The notes under the pieces were generated by a model. That model worked only from the letters and a program-made list of their open reading frames with translations. It was not told where the DNA came from and made no database searches. The position numbers were made by a program, and so were the translations under genes. Below, piece after piece: positions 28,201-36,322 of a stretch of DNA of 64,000 nt. Within the stretch, counting starts at the first letter, position 1. The number at the start of each line of letters is the position of its first letter. The DNA lies in contig JAVJRK010000017.1 of the NCBI GenBank assembly GCA_040218445.1, positions 248,001 to 312,000 on the forward strand, read 5' to 3'. This DNA is from UBA1479 sp040218445. GTDB lineage: Bacteria > Pseudomonadota > Alphaproteobacteria > Rhodospirillales > Casp-alpha2.

Positions 28201-28738
28201 CGTGGCGGCGGGAATGCAGGCCGGTAATCCCGGCGGCTTCTTCCAGCAGCAGTCTGCGTTGGGCCGGCTTGGCATTGATGACCGTGCCGATGCGGCCCTG
28301 GCTGACCAGGGCGGTCGAGCGCGCGCCCGTCGCCTGGTCGGCGAACAGCAATTGCACGTCGCGGGCGCGGACTTCCTTGCCGTTGATGCGGTAGGTCGAG
28401 CCCTTTTCGCGCTCGATCCGCCGGGTGACTTCAAGTTCGTCCGTATCGTTGAATTGGGCCGGGGCCTTGCGTTCGGCGTTGTCCAGGGTCAACGCGACTT
28501 CGGCGATGTTGCGTGACGGCCGGTCCTGCGTGCCGGAGAAGATGACGTCTTCCATCTCCGTGCCGCGCATCTGCTTGGCCGAGGTTTCGCCCATGACCCA
28601 TTTCAGGGCCTCGACCACATTGGATTTACCGCAGCCGTTGGGGCCCACGACACCGGTCAGGCCCGGCTCGATGAACAGTTCGGTCGGGTCGACGAAGGAT
28701 TTGAATCCAAGTACCCGTATTTTCCTGAAATTGAGCAA
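25262..28738 (-). CDS. smc: Chromosome segregation protein SMC
   Basis: Condensin ATPase that compacts and separates sister chromosomes. The 1158-residue product is full length: N-terminal Walker A (GPNGCGKSNVVEAL), a long coiled coil, a hinge near residues 510-660, a second coiled coil, then the signature LSGGEQALTALAL and Walker B (ICVLDEVDAPLDD). The only start in the right place is TTG at 28738, with GAGG upstream and the family-like N-terminus NFRKIRVLGFKSF. It is preceded by the dsbA-like gene at 39 bases, so it is probably the last gene of a dciA-dsbA-smc operon. Confidence 0.96.
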   Translation of the reverse strand: MLNFRKIRVLGFKSFVDPTELFIEPGLTGVVGPNGCGKSNVVEALKWVMGETSAKQMRGTEMEDVIFSGTQDRPSRNIAEVALTLDNAERKAPAQFNDTDELEVTRRIEREKGSTYRINGKEVRARDVQLLFADQATGARSTALVSQGRIGTVINAKPAQRRLLLEEAAGITGLHSRRHEAELRLKGAEANLERLDDILITLDAQMNNLKKQARQATRYRNLSDHIRKAEATLFHILWTNAEAARDKARANLKEAEHAVTELSQRTAAATTRQAHAAEGLPELRQGEATAAAELQRLTLARDGLDEEEARVAQTMEEIRGRLEQTGRDREREQGLMADAAEAVERLAAEKQEIEAAQAREADDLTAAAEDRAAADEAVVEMDRDVDRETNDLAAAEARRNALGQRLNELENRLNRLAQRAADAEAQKTELESRSADLVDLAEADAKVEEARATAETAREALTTTEAARAEADQVSEQAAQAARERSTELTSLETEIRTLERVLAAGPETDLPPMLDQVSVEKGFEDALGAALGEDLSAPATGDDGDGAVIGWRALLPMANPPALPAGVRALSEVVNGPRALDRRLGQIGVVENAADGARLQGDLGPGQRLVSRAGGLWRWDGFRVAEGAETAAAQRLAQRNRLNEASAKAETERTAVEALRATADAAKTAAETLRTQERDARQALNEADRAFNAARDRLAEVKDRAAAVQNKLAALAETQASIAADQEETQTQKTAVEAERNELPDLEAARTALAEKRTLLAEKRTHQMECRSRHDQLFQASEGRKQRLVAVASESQMWVTRRSRSESQMGELAERATALKAELETLQQKPAEIAAKREELLTAIQGSEERRNAAADQLAQAESTLAEADRDLRQAEHDLSLARETRVRAEGAVEQTDQASNGLIERIRDRLQVGPQKMREMAELDPDAPLPDLEASEKRVDRLLRERDTMGPVNLRADQEMTELSEQVEGLTTEKSDLLAAIDKLRQGINELNREGRARLLASFEEVNEHFKVLFQRLFGGGRAHLELVESDDPLEAGLEIFASPPGKRLQVLSLLSGGEQALTALALLFGVFQTNPAPICVLDEVDAPLDDANVDRFCSMLDEMAAAGETRFIVITHHRMTMARMHRLFGVTMQERGVSQLVSVDLQQAEGFRESA

Positions 28739-28777
28739 GCTGCCTCGCCGATCCTGACCGGATGCCTAAACCAATAC

Positions 28778-29398
28778 TTATTTCTTGAGCGCGCGTTCGA
28801 TGATGTCCGAGAACACGGCAAAATCCTGTGCCCCGGACACTTTCTCGCCCGCGACGATGAAGAACGGCGTGGCGTCCACCCCGTGATCCTTGTTGCCCGC
28901 CGCGGCCGTGCGTTGAATACCTTGCAGAAGTTCCTCGCTGCGCAGGCAGGCATCGACCTGAGAGGCCGACATCCCGCCCTTCTTGGCCGTTGCCTGAAGG
29001 GCCGCCAAGCCGTCGGGCGCCTGGCCCCATACAGCTTGATCGCGGAACATGATGCTGGTCATGGCGAAGTACCGCAGGGGACCGGCGCAGCGCGCGATCA
29101 TATGTGCCGCCATGGCCCGCTGACCCAAGGGAAAATCGCGGAAGATCATCTTCACCTTGCCGGTGTCGATATACTTTTCCTTGATCTGGGGCAGGGTCTT
29201 TTCGTGGAACTCGCGGCAGTGCGGGCAGCCCAACGAGGCGTACTCGATGATCGTCACCGGCGCGTCGGCCTTGCCGAGCACCATTTCCGATAACATGCCG
29301 TCGACGCCGTCCAAGGCTTTCGCGGAACCCGTGAAGGGTCCGGAAACCGCCAGAATCACCGTCAAAACGAACGCAAGACCTTGTGCTAAACGCAGCAA
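28778..29398 (-). CDS. DsbA-like periplasmic thiol oxidoreductase
   Basis: Secreted thioredoxin-fold protein, 206 residues, of the DsbA/Thioredoxin_4 type. It has a signal peptide (hydrophobic core GLAFVLTVILAVSG, cleavage after about SAKA), the redox motif CPHC in ASLGCPHCREFH, and the cis-proline region GVDATPFFIVAGE. Two further cysteines are present (ARCAG, DACLR). The start is TTG at 29398, 5 bases after GGGAGG; a GTG six codons upstream would place that Shine-Dalgarno inside the gene. It likely introduces disulfides in the periplasm; the reason for its place next to smc is not evident, although the grouping occurs in other alphaproteobacteria. Confidence 0.9.
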   Translation of the reverse strand: MLRLAQGLAFVLTVILAVSGPFTGSAKALDGVDGMLSEMVLGKADAPVTIIEYASLGCPHCREFHEKTLPQIKEKYIDTGKVKMIFRDFPLGQRAMAAHMIARCAGPLRYFAMTSIMFRDQAVWGQAPDGLAALQATAKKGGMSASQVDACLRSEELLQGIQRTAAAGNKDHGVDATPFFIVAGEKVSGAQDFAVFSDIIERALKK

Positions 29399-29500
29399 AT
29401 CTACCTCCCAATACACAAGATGTTGATGAATATAGAATCGGCCCCGATCCGGAGTCGACTCCTTTCGCTAAAGCTTTGAAATGCGACAGCATTCCGTAAA

Positions 29501-30019
29501 TTATCCACCGCCGCCCCGGCGGCGCAGAATGGCTTCGCCCAGGCCTTCCAGGGCCTTGCGCAGGTCCGGATCTGTGACGGATTTAAGTTCGTCCTCCAAT
29601 GCGGCCTTCTCGGCCGGGCCCAGCAGACGCGGTTCGGCGGATTGTTCCTTGGCTTGGCGGGGTAGGGGGCGCTGGAAGATATGGATGCCCTTGACCGCGC
29701 CGTAGCCGAAATAGGCGTTTACCTTTTCGATGATCAGGGGTTCCAGGTGCTGAACCTCGGTGGCGACGGCGGATGTGCCGACCTGCAGATGCAACAGCCC
29801 GTCGTTGCGCCGCCCGCGGGGAAAGACGATGCGGTCCGGCAGGGTGTGCCGGGCCAGAAGCTCGCCCGCAATTTCGGGCCAATGGCGGATGATATCGCCT
29901 TCGGCAAAGCCGCGCCGGCCATAGGCGGCGGCGGTCAGCTTGCCCAGGGTCTGGCCGACGGCGCGGGCACCGCCTTGGCGGCGGCGGCGAATTTTCGGTT
30001 TTTCCGGGTCTTGGGACAT
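29501..30019 (-). CDS. dciA: DciA-like protein (DUF721)
   Basis: A 172-residue basic protein of the DUF721 family; DciA members load the replicative helicase DnaB. The DUF721 core is seen as IIRHWPEIAGELLARHTLP followed by LHLQVGTSAVATEVQHLEP and IIEKVNAYFGYGAV. A tail of charged and glycine-rich residues ends RRRGGGG. ATG at 30019 is used because AAGGA stands 5 bases upstream; the frame is open much further but without similarity. It is divergent from mutY. Confidence 0.87.
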   Translation of the reverse strand: MSQDPEKPKIRRRRQGGARAVGQTLGKLTAAAYGRRGFAEGDIIRHWPEIAGELLARHTLPDRIVFPRGRRNDGLLHLQVGTSAVATEVQHLEPLIIEKVNAYFGYGAVKGIHIFQRPLPRQAKEQSAEPRLLGPAEKAALEDELKSVTDPDLRKALEGLGEAILRRRGGGG

Positions 30020-30194
30020 AAGCGTCCTTGCGCCATCCATGGGCTTGCGGCGGCAAATGTGTCCCCCTTTCCTGGCCAGGGGGGACGTGGCATTAACGGG
30101 GGATGCATTTAACGGGTCTGGCGGCCCATCCCGCAAGGGGTATGGGGCGCAAGCCGGGGGATAACATGAAAATTGCCGGGAACCGTGAGCTGAC

Positions 30195-31277
30195 ATGAAT
30201 GTTTCCTCTGCTGGCGACGATCCCGCCCGGTCTTTGCTGAACTGGTACGACCGGCACCGCCGAATTCTCCCGTGGCGCGCCCCGCCCGGTCGGCGGGCCG
30301 CGCCCTATCATGTGTGGCTTTCGGAAATCATGCTCCAGCAGACCACGGTGGCGACGGTAAAAAGCTATTTTGACCACTTTGTGGCACGCTGGCCGTGCAT
30401 TGAGGATTTGGCGGCGGCGGATCTGGATGATGTGCTGCATGCCTGGCAAGGGCTGGGTTATTACGCGCGGGCCCGCAATCTGCACAAATGCGCCCGCGTG
30501 GTGGCTGCGGACCACGGCGGGCGGTTTCCGGAAACGGAAGACGGCTTGTTGGCCCTGCCGGGCGTCGGGCCCTATACGGCGGCGGCCATCGCCGCCATCG
30601 CCTTTGATCAGCCGGCATCGCCGGTCGACGGCAATATCGAACGTGTGGTCGCGCGCCTGCGTCTGATCGATACACCCTTGCCGCAGGGCAAGAAACCGAT
30701 CCAGGCGGCGGCAGGGGAACTGACCCCGGACCATCGCCCCGGCGATTTCGCGCAGGCCATGATGGACCTGGGGGCGACCGTCTGCACGCCCCGCAACCCG
30801 AAATGCCCCCTGTGTCCCTGGGAAGGGTTTTGTGCCGCCCGGCAGGCGGGTGATCCCGAGACCTATCCCCGGCGTGCGCCGAAAAAATCCAAGCCGACCC
30901 GCCATGGCGTGGTTTTCTGGATCGAGGATGCCGAAGGCCGGGTATTGCTTCGCCGGCGGCCGGAAAAGGGCCTTCTGGGCGGGATGATGGAGGTGCCGTC
31001 GACCGATTGGCGCGAGGAGCCGTGGGAGACCGCGTCCGCGTTCGTCCATGCACCGGTCAAAACAGGACCTTGGGTTGAGACGGGGGAAGTCCGCCATACC
31101 TTCACCCATTTCCATCTGCGGCTTGCGGTGGTGCGGGGTACGGCGCCGACCGAGGCGACCGGCAAAGATACGGCCGGGGATGCGGCACAGGGCATTTGGG
31201 TTCATCCCCGCGATTTCGGGGGTCAGGCGCTTCCGACCTTGATGAAAAAGGTGGTTCGTCAGGCCTTGGACGGCTGA
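30195..31277 (+). CDS. mutY: A/G-specific adenine DNA glycosylase MutY
   Basis: Removes adenine paired with 8-oxoguanine. The 360-residue product has the HhH-GPD catalytic domain with the catalytic glutamate in SEIMLQQTTVATV, the helix-hairpin-helix LPGVGPYTAAAI with catalytic aspartate in SPVDGNIERV, the 4Fe-4S ligands C-x6-C-x2-C-x5-C (CTPRNPKCPLCPWEGFC) and a C-terminal NUDIX-like domain that reads 8-oxoG. The end overlaps the convergent GNAT gene by 19 bases. Confidence 0.96.
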   Translation: MNVSSAGDDPARSLLNWYDRHRRILPWRAPPGRRAAPYHVWLSEIMLQQTTVATVKSYFDHFVARWPCIEDLAAADLDDVLHAWQGLGYYARARNLHKCARVVAADHGGRFPETEDGLLALPGVGPYTAAAIAAIAFDQPASPVDGNIERVVARLRLIDTPLPQGKKPIQAAAGELTPDHRPGDFAQAMMDLGATVCTPRNPKCPLCPWEGFCAARQAGDPETYPRRAPKKSKPTRHGVVFWIEDAEGRVLLRRRPEKGLLGGMMEVPSTDWREEPWETASAFVHAPVKTGPWVETGEVRHTFTHFHLRLAVVRGTAPTEATGKDTAGDAAQGIWVHPRDFGGQALPTLMKKVVRQALDG

Positions 31278-31732
31278 TCCAATTCCCGGGTCATGAAAAA
31301 ACTGTGTGGGTCCGGGCCGTAATCGGCGAAGGGCCCCGTGGGCGTGAAACCCGCACCCGCGTATAACCGTTGTGCGGCTTCGAAGGCGGCAGAATGCCCG
31401 GTTTCAAGGCTGAGGCGCCGATAGCCGCGCCGTCGGGCCTCATCGATCACGAAATCGAGCACCCGTCGGGCGATGCCGGTGCCGCGCCATTCCGCTGCCG
31501 TATGCATGGATTTGATTTCGCCGTGATGGGGATCGATCTCGCGCAGAGCAGCGCAGCCGATGATCGTGCCTTCGTCCCAGACCGACCAGAACGTGACGTC
31601 CGCTGCCTGAAGGCCCGAATGATCCAGCGCATAGATGCTGTCCGCCGGTGTGACGGCGGCCATATGGGCCAAGTGGGCCCGCACCAGGGCGATGGTTTGT
31701 TCGCCGCTTAGATCGTCTTCGCGGAATTCCAT
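31259..31732 (-). CDS. GNAT family N-acetyltransferase
   Basis: A 157-residue acetyltransferase. The acetyl-CoA site is seen in GEIKSMHTAAEWRGTGIARR (R-G-x-G-x-A), and the C-terminal part has RLYAGAGFTPTGPFADY, as in the family of small putative acetyltransferases related to YafP-type proteins. The substrate is unknown. It converges with and overlaps mutY. Confidence 0.87.
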   Translation of the reverse strand: MEFREDDLSGEQTIALVRAHLAHMAAVTPADSIYALDHSGLQAADVTFWSVWDEGTIIGCAALREIDPHHGEIKSMHTAAEWRGTGIARRVLDFVIDEARRRGYRRLSLETGHSAAFEAAQRLYAGAGFTPTGPFADYGPDPHSFFMTRELDQPSKA

Positions 31733-31770
31733 CGTCTCGCCGTCATCTTAATATCAAGCGGATGCCCGAC

Positions 31771-32286
31771 CTAGTCGTCGTAGGCCATCAGCGAACTGAA
31801 CGGCACGTCCAGCTTGTCCCGGCCCTTGAGGAAGGTCAGTTCGATCAAGCAGGTCGCGCCGACAACTTCGGCGCCGGCACTGCGCAGCAGATCGATGGAG
31901 GCCGCCATGGTTCCGCCGGTCGCCATAAGGTCATCCATGACGACGACGCGTTGGCCCGGTTTCACTGCGTCCTTTTGGATTTCGAGGGTGTCCGTACCGT
32001 ATTCCAGGGCGTATTCGTGGGAAATGGTTTCGCCGGGAAGCTTGCCTTGCTTGCGGACCATGATGAACCCGCATCCGAGCTTGGATGCCAGGGGGGCGGC
32101 GGTCAAAAAACCGCGCGATTCGATGCCGGCAAGAAGATCAGGCTGGTAGCCCGAAACAATTTTGGCGAGACGCCCGAGCGCCACTTGCCAAGCGTCGGGA
32201 TGCGCCAGCAAGGTTGAAATATCGTAAAACAGGATGCCTGGAATGGGAAAATCGGGAATGCCCCGGATGTGTTCCTTCAGGTCCAT
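31771..32286 (-). CDS. apt: Adenine phosphoribosyltransferase
   Basis: Purine salvage enzyme making AMP from adenine and PRPP. The 171-residue length is typical. The PRPP loop VVVMDDLMATGGTMAA is complete, and the N-terminal IRGIPDFPIPGILFYDIS (PDFP motif) and GIESRGFLTAAPLA segments match Apt. It is transcribed away from the aminotransferase gene. Confidence 0.96.
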   Translation of the reverse strand: MDLKEHIRGIPDFPIPGILFYDISTLLAHPDAWQVALGRLAKIVSGYQPDLLAGIESRGFLTAAPLASKLGCGFIMVRKQGKLPGETISHEYALEYGTDTLEIQKDAVKPGQRVVVMDDLMATGGTMAASIDLLRSAGAEVVGATCLIELTFLKGRDKLDVPFSSLMAYDD

Positions 32287-32404
32287 ATGTTCCCCCTATG
32301 AATGATAATGATGCCGAGCAAATTGCGGCGGCATCCTATTGGATTGACGTACAGCCTTGCAATCGCGTCCTATGGGTAAATCGACTGTAAGGCTGGACGG
32401 TCAC

Positions 32405-33742
32405 ATGACGAACGTCTTTTACCGCGATCTCAAAACCGAACTGCCCACCGCCGTGAAGGGCGAGGGTATTTATCTGATCGACGATACGGGCAAGCGTTAT
32501 CTGGACGCTTCGGGCGGGGCCGCCGTTTCCTGCCTGGGCCACAGTGACGCGGACGTTATCCAAGCCATCAAGGATCAGGTCGATCAGGTCGCGTTCGCCC
32601 ATACGGGATTTTTCACGACACGGCCGGCGGAAGACCTGGCCGAATTCCTGGTCGATGCGGCCCCCGACGGGATCGGCATGGTTTATTTTCTGTCCGGCGG
32701 ATCGGAAGCGGTCGAATGCGCGTTGAAAATGGCGCGTCAGTACTTTTTGGAAACAGGTGCCCCGGAACGGACCCGCTTCATCGCCCGGCGGCAGAGCTAT
32801 CACGGCAATACCCTGGGGGCCCTTTCGGTCGGCGGCAACGTCTGGCGGCGCGAGCCTTACAAGGACATGCTGATGCCGGCCTCGCACATCGCGCCTTGCT
32901 ATCCCTACCGCGAGCGGGACGCTGGCGAGAGCGACGCGGAATACGGCCTGCGTATCGCCAATGAACTGGAAGCGGAAATCGAACGCCTGGGCCCGCGCAA
33001 CGTTGCCGCCTTTATCGCCGAAACGGTGGGCGGGGCGACGGCGGGCGTGCTGGCCCCCGTGCCGGGTTATTTCAAACGCATCCGCGAGATCTGCGACAGA
33101 TATGGCGTGCTGATGATCTTGGATGAAGTGATGTGCGGCATGGGCCGCACGGGGACTTTGTTCGCCTGCGAGCAGGATGGTGTGGCGCCGGATATCGTCT
33201 GTGTCGCCAAGGGCCTGGGCGCCGGGTATCAGCCGATCGGCGCGACCCTGGTATCCGCGAAAGTCTATGACGCCTTCAAGAACGGCAGCGGGGCGTTTCA
33301 GCACGGTCATACCTATATGGGGCATCCCACAGCCTGTGCGGCGGCACTAGCCGTGCAGCGCAAGGTGCGGGACGCCAACCTGCTGGATAACGTCAAGGCC
33401 ATGGGCAATGTGTTGGTTGAACGGCTGCACGAACGTCTGGGCAATCATCCCCATGTCGGGGACATCCGGGGCCGGGGTTTGTTTCAGGGGATTGAGTTGG
33501 TCGCCGACCGGGCGACCAAGCGAACGTTGGACCCGACATTGAAGGTCCATGCCAAGGTCAAGCACAACGCCTTCCGGCGCGGGTTGATCTGCTATCCGGC
33601 GGGCGGTACCGCCGATGGTGCCAAGGGCGATCATATTCTTCTGGCCCCGCCCTTTATCATCGACAAGTCGCAAATCAATGAACTGGTTGACCTGCTGGGC
33701 GACGCAATTGATGCGACGCTACGCGAAGCCGGGGTTATGTGA
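32405..33742 (+). CDS. Class III pyridoxal-phosphate aminotransferase
   Basis: Fold-type I PLP enzyme of 445 residues. Visible motifs are DASGGAAVSCLGHSD near the N-terminus, the phosphate-binding FLSGGSEAVECALKMAR, the PLP aspartate in LMILDEVMCGMGRTG, and the PLP lysine in CVAKGLGAGYQPIGA. This is the family of omega-amino-acid, GABA and beta-alanine-type transaminases; the exact substrate cannot be told. ATG at 32405 is chosen because relatives start near (T/S)NVFYR; ATG 32372 and TTG 32357 are also in frame. Two TAXI receptor genes follow, so it may act on an imported amino compound (inference). Confidence 0.88.
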   Translation: MTNVFYRDLKTELPTAVKGEGIYLIDDTGKRYLDASGGAAVSCLGHSDADVIQAIKDQVDQVAFAHTGFFTTRPAEDLAEFLVDAAPDGIGMVYFLSGGSEAVECALKMARQYFLETGAPERTRFIARRQSYHGNTLGALSVGGNVWRREPYKDMLMPASHIAPCYPYRERDAGESDAEYGLRIANELEAEIERLGPRNVAAFIAETVGGATAGVLAPVPGYFKRIREICDRYGVLMILDEVMCGMGRTGTLFACEQDGVAPDIVCVAKGLGAGYQPIGATLVSAKVYDAFKNGSGAFQHGHTYMGHPTACAAALAVQRKVRDANLLDNVKAMGNVLVERLHERLGNHPHVGDIRGRGLFQGIELVADRATKRTLDPTLKVHAKVKHNAFRRGLICYPAGGTADGAKGDHILLAPPFIIDKSQINELVDLLGDAIDATLREAGVM

Positions 33743-33788
33743 TCCTGGAACGGTGCCGGGTGCGGATGGAATGAACGGGGGCAGGAAT

Positions 33789-34754
33789 ATGAGCGTAAGG
33801 CGGGCAGTTGTCGCAGTGGCGGTAGCGTTGTCAGTGGCGGGGTATGCCGGCGGGCTTGCCGCGAACGAGACGATCACGATCGGAACCGGCAGTTCGAAAG
33901 GGGTGTACAGCACCCTGGGACGCGCCATATGCGCCGTTATAAAGGCCAGGCGCGCGGGGTATGACTGCAAGGTGGCAACCACGAAGGGGTCCATCGATAA
34001 CATTATCGGGTTGAAAAAGGGCACCTTCGATATCGGTATCGTTCAATCGGACGTTCAGTACCATGCCGTTAACGGAACCGGCGTGTTCGCGAATGTCGGC
34101 GCGCTCTCTGAAATGCGGTCCATGTTTTCCGCTCATACGGAGGCGTTAAGCCTTCTGGCAAGGGGCGATGCGAATATCGCCGATTGGGAACACCTGGCGG
34201 GATCGCGCCTGAATATCGGAAAATTGAAATCCGGCACGAATTCAACTTTGCGGCTGATGATCGAAGCGCAGGGGTGGGCGACAAAAGACTTCCGTGCGGT
34301 CACGACAATGGACCTTGCACAACAACAGTCGGCATTTTGTGATGGTGGGATCGATGTGGCGTCATTCCTTGCCGGGCACCCAAATTCAGCGGTGACCCAC
34401 CTAATAACGAAATGTGGGGCATCGTTAATTACAGTCAAAGGCGCCGTGGTCGACCGGTTGATCGCCAGCAATCCGTATTATGTCGAAGCGATGATCCCCA
34501 GAGCGATCTACTTCCGCATGCCGACGGACACACCGACGATCGGCTTGTTGGCCACGGTCATGACGACCGCGAAAAGTGATTCAAGGATGATTTATCAGGT
34601 GACCCGGTCGGTATTCGAGAACCTGGGTTACATTCGTTCCCGTACGCCGTCTTTCGGCAGCTTGTATGCCTTAGAAATGGCGCGCAAGGGCATGACCGCA
34701 CCGCGCCACCCAGGGGCCCTGGAATACCTGCGCGAAGTCGGCCGTGTTCGCTGA
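33789..34754 (+). CDS. TAXI family TRAP transporter solute-binding receptor (first copy)
   Basis: Periplasmic receptor of 321 residues with a signal peptide (VVAVAVALSVAGYAGGLAA). The TAXI core is clear: ITIGTGSSKGVYSTLGRAIC, GTFDIGIVQSDVQYHAVNGT, and a cysteine pair (FCDGGID, TKCGA). It is a paralogue of the receptor at 35234 and shares its order of motifs. The frame is open upstream into the aminotransferase gene, but ATG 33789 has a signal peptide directly behind it and a GGGGGCAGGA Shine-Dalgarno. It lies 46 bases after the aminotransferase, perhaps in one operon. Confidence 0.9.
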   Translation: MSVRRAVVAVAVALSVAGYAGGLAANETITIGTGSSKGVYSTLGRAICAVIKARRAGYDCKVATTKGSIDNIIGLKKGTFDIGIVQSDVQYHAVNGTGVFANVGALSEMRSMFSAHTEALSLLARGDANIADWEHLAGSRLNIGKLKSGTNSTLRLMIEAQGWATKDFRAVTTMDLAQQQSAFCDGGIDVASFLAGHPNSAVTHLITKCGASLITVKGAVVDRLIASNPYYVEAMIPRAIYFRMPTDTPTIGLLATVMTTAKSDSRMIYQVTRSVFENLGYIRSRTPSFGSLYALEMARKGMTAPRHPGALEYLREVGRVR

Positions 34755-35233
34755 TACGTTTTGCGCTTCCGGCGGACATCGAAGAACATAAAAAGACAAA
34801 TCTAATCTTCGGCGTTGGCCTTTTCGGTTGATGTGCTAAACTTTCCCATAACGACAATGTTCAGGGAATATCGTGGCATTATCAGGGGGGAGTCTTAAAA
34901 AGGACGCCTGCGGTGGGGTTTTGCCCACCGGCGCCACTCCTCCGGCAAAGTCTCTGGTATACCAAGTGGTTCGCCGCGATTTCCCGACTTGCCTTCTCTT
35001 TGAGTTTCAATCGAATTCGGGCCCGCAGGGCTGTCTCGGAGGCATTTGCTCCGGGGCCGTGCGTGTCTGATATGCCGGGGACTGACCCGGCGTTTCACCC
35101 GGACGTCCGCAACCGGCCCGCATCGGGGCTGTGCGCGCGCATCCTGGGACTCCCCCTGCCGGGTGGCTCGGCGCATGCCTTGTCCCGGCGTTTAATCATC
35201 ATCCAACCAAAGAAATCCCAAGGAGGAATGGAG
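34755..35233. other. 480-base intergenic region ahead of the second TAXI receptor
   Basis: No convincing gene is seen. The stretch holds a 7-bp stem (CGGTGGG 34911-34917 with CCCACCG 34924-34930) that could be part of a structured 5' leader, and ends in the perfect Shine-Dalgarno AAGGAGG. A frame open from 34913 runs into the receptor, but its upstream part has no similarity or signal. The promoter of the receptor-permease unit should be here, but no good -35/-10 pair could be picked with confidence. Confidence 0.5.
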
Positions 35234-36205
35234 ATGTTCCTACAGAAAACTTTGGCGGCAACGGCCGCTGCGGCGGCGCTGGTTCTGGCCCTGCCCAATG
35301 CCAAGGCGGCGGACTTCGTCACCATCGGTACGGGCGGCGTCACCGGCGTCTATTATCCCACGGGCGGTGCCATCTGCCGTCTGGTCAACAAGGGCCGTAA
35401 AGAACATGGCGTGCGCTGTTCGGTTGAATCGACCGGTGGCTCGATCTTCAATATCAACGCCATCAAGAACGGCGACCTGGACATGGGCGTGGCCCAGTCG
35501 GACTGGCAGTATCATGCCTATAACGGGACATCCAAGTTCAAGGACGCGGGTGCGTTCAAGGACCTGCGGGCCATCTTCTCGGTCCATCCGGAACCCGTCA
35601 CCGTGGTTGCCCGTGCCGATTCCGGCATCAAGCACATCAGCGACTTCAAGGGTAAGCGCGTGAACATCGGCAACCCCGGTTCCGGTACGCGCGGCACCTG
35701 GGAAGTCATGGCCAATGCGCTGGGCTGGAAAGACGGTGATCTGGCACTTGCCGCCGAATTCAAATCCGGCGAACAGTCCCAGGCGCTGTGCGACAACAAG
35801 ATCGACGCCTTCTTCTGGCTGGTCGGCCATCCGTCGGGCAACACCAAGGAAGCCATGACGACCTGCGATGCGCGTCTGGTCACCGTTGACGGCCCCGCCA
35901 TCAAGAAGCTGGTCGACGATAATTCCTATTACCGTTGGGCGACCATCCCGGGCGGCATGTATCGCGGCAACCCGGACGATACCAAGACCTTCGGTGTCGG
36001 TGCGACTTTCGTCGGTACGGCCAAGACCAAGGCAAACGTGGTCTATGCGGTGGTCAAAGCCGTGTTTGAAAACTTCGACACGTTCAAGAAGCTGCATCCC
36101 GCCTTCGCGAATCTGAAGAAGGAAGAAATGGTCTCCGACTCCTTGTCGGCCCCGCTCCACGATGGTGCGGCCAAGTACTACAAGGAAGCCGGCCTGATCA
36201 AATAG
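35234..36205 (+). CDS. TAXI family TRAP transporter solute-binding receptor (second copy)
   Basis: Periplasmic receptor of 323 residues for the fused permease that follows. Signal peptide with core LAATAAAAALVLALP and cleavage near AKAAD. Motifs: VTIGTGGVTGVYYPTGGAIC, GDLDMGVAQSDWQYHAYNGT, NIGNPGSGTRGTWEVM, ALCDNKIDAFFWLVGHPSG. TAXI receptors bind small organic acids or amino acids such as glutamate. ATG at 35234 lies 7 bases after AAGGAGG; the ATG six bases earlier would be too close to it. A terminator separates it from the permease. Confidence 0.94.
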   Translation: MFLQKTLAATAAAAALVLALPNAKAADFVTIGTGGVTGVYYPTGGAICRLVNKGRKEHGVRCSVESTGGSIFNINAIKNGDLDMGVAQSDWQYHAYNGTSKFKDAGAFKDLRAIFSVHPEPVTVVARADSGIKHISDFKGKRVNIGNPGSGTRGTWEVMANALGWKDGDLALAAEFKSGEQSQALCDNKIDAFFWLVGHPSGNTKEAMTTCDARLVTVDGPAIKKLVDDNSYYRWATIPGGMYRGNPDDTKTFGVGATFVGTAKTKANVVYAVVKAVFENFDTFKKLHPAFANLKKEEMVSDSLSAPLHDGAAKYYKEAGLIK

Positions 36206-36219
36206 TGCATCTGTCGGAG

Positions 36220-36252
36220 AGACCCCGGGGGCATCCCCCGGGGTCTTTTTTC
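36220..36252 (+). terminator. Terminator or attenuator between TAXI receptor and permease
   Basis: A 12-bp perfect stem (AGACCCCGGGGG, CCCCCGGGGTCT) with a 3-base loop, followed by a T run. Partial read-through would give much more receptor than permease, as is common for binding-protein transporters. Confidence 0.88.
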
Positions 36253-36322
36253 TCCGGCCTGTCTTTAAAGATCGATCCAGCGCCGCCCTGTCCCCCACGG
36301 TGCGGCAAAGGGGGGTAAGAAA

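Noticed and set aside
34873..35070. A 65-codon open frame in the gap before the second TAXI receptor.
   Set aside because: No ribosome binding site, no similarity, and an overlapping stem structure; it looks like chance.
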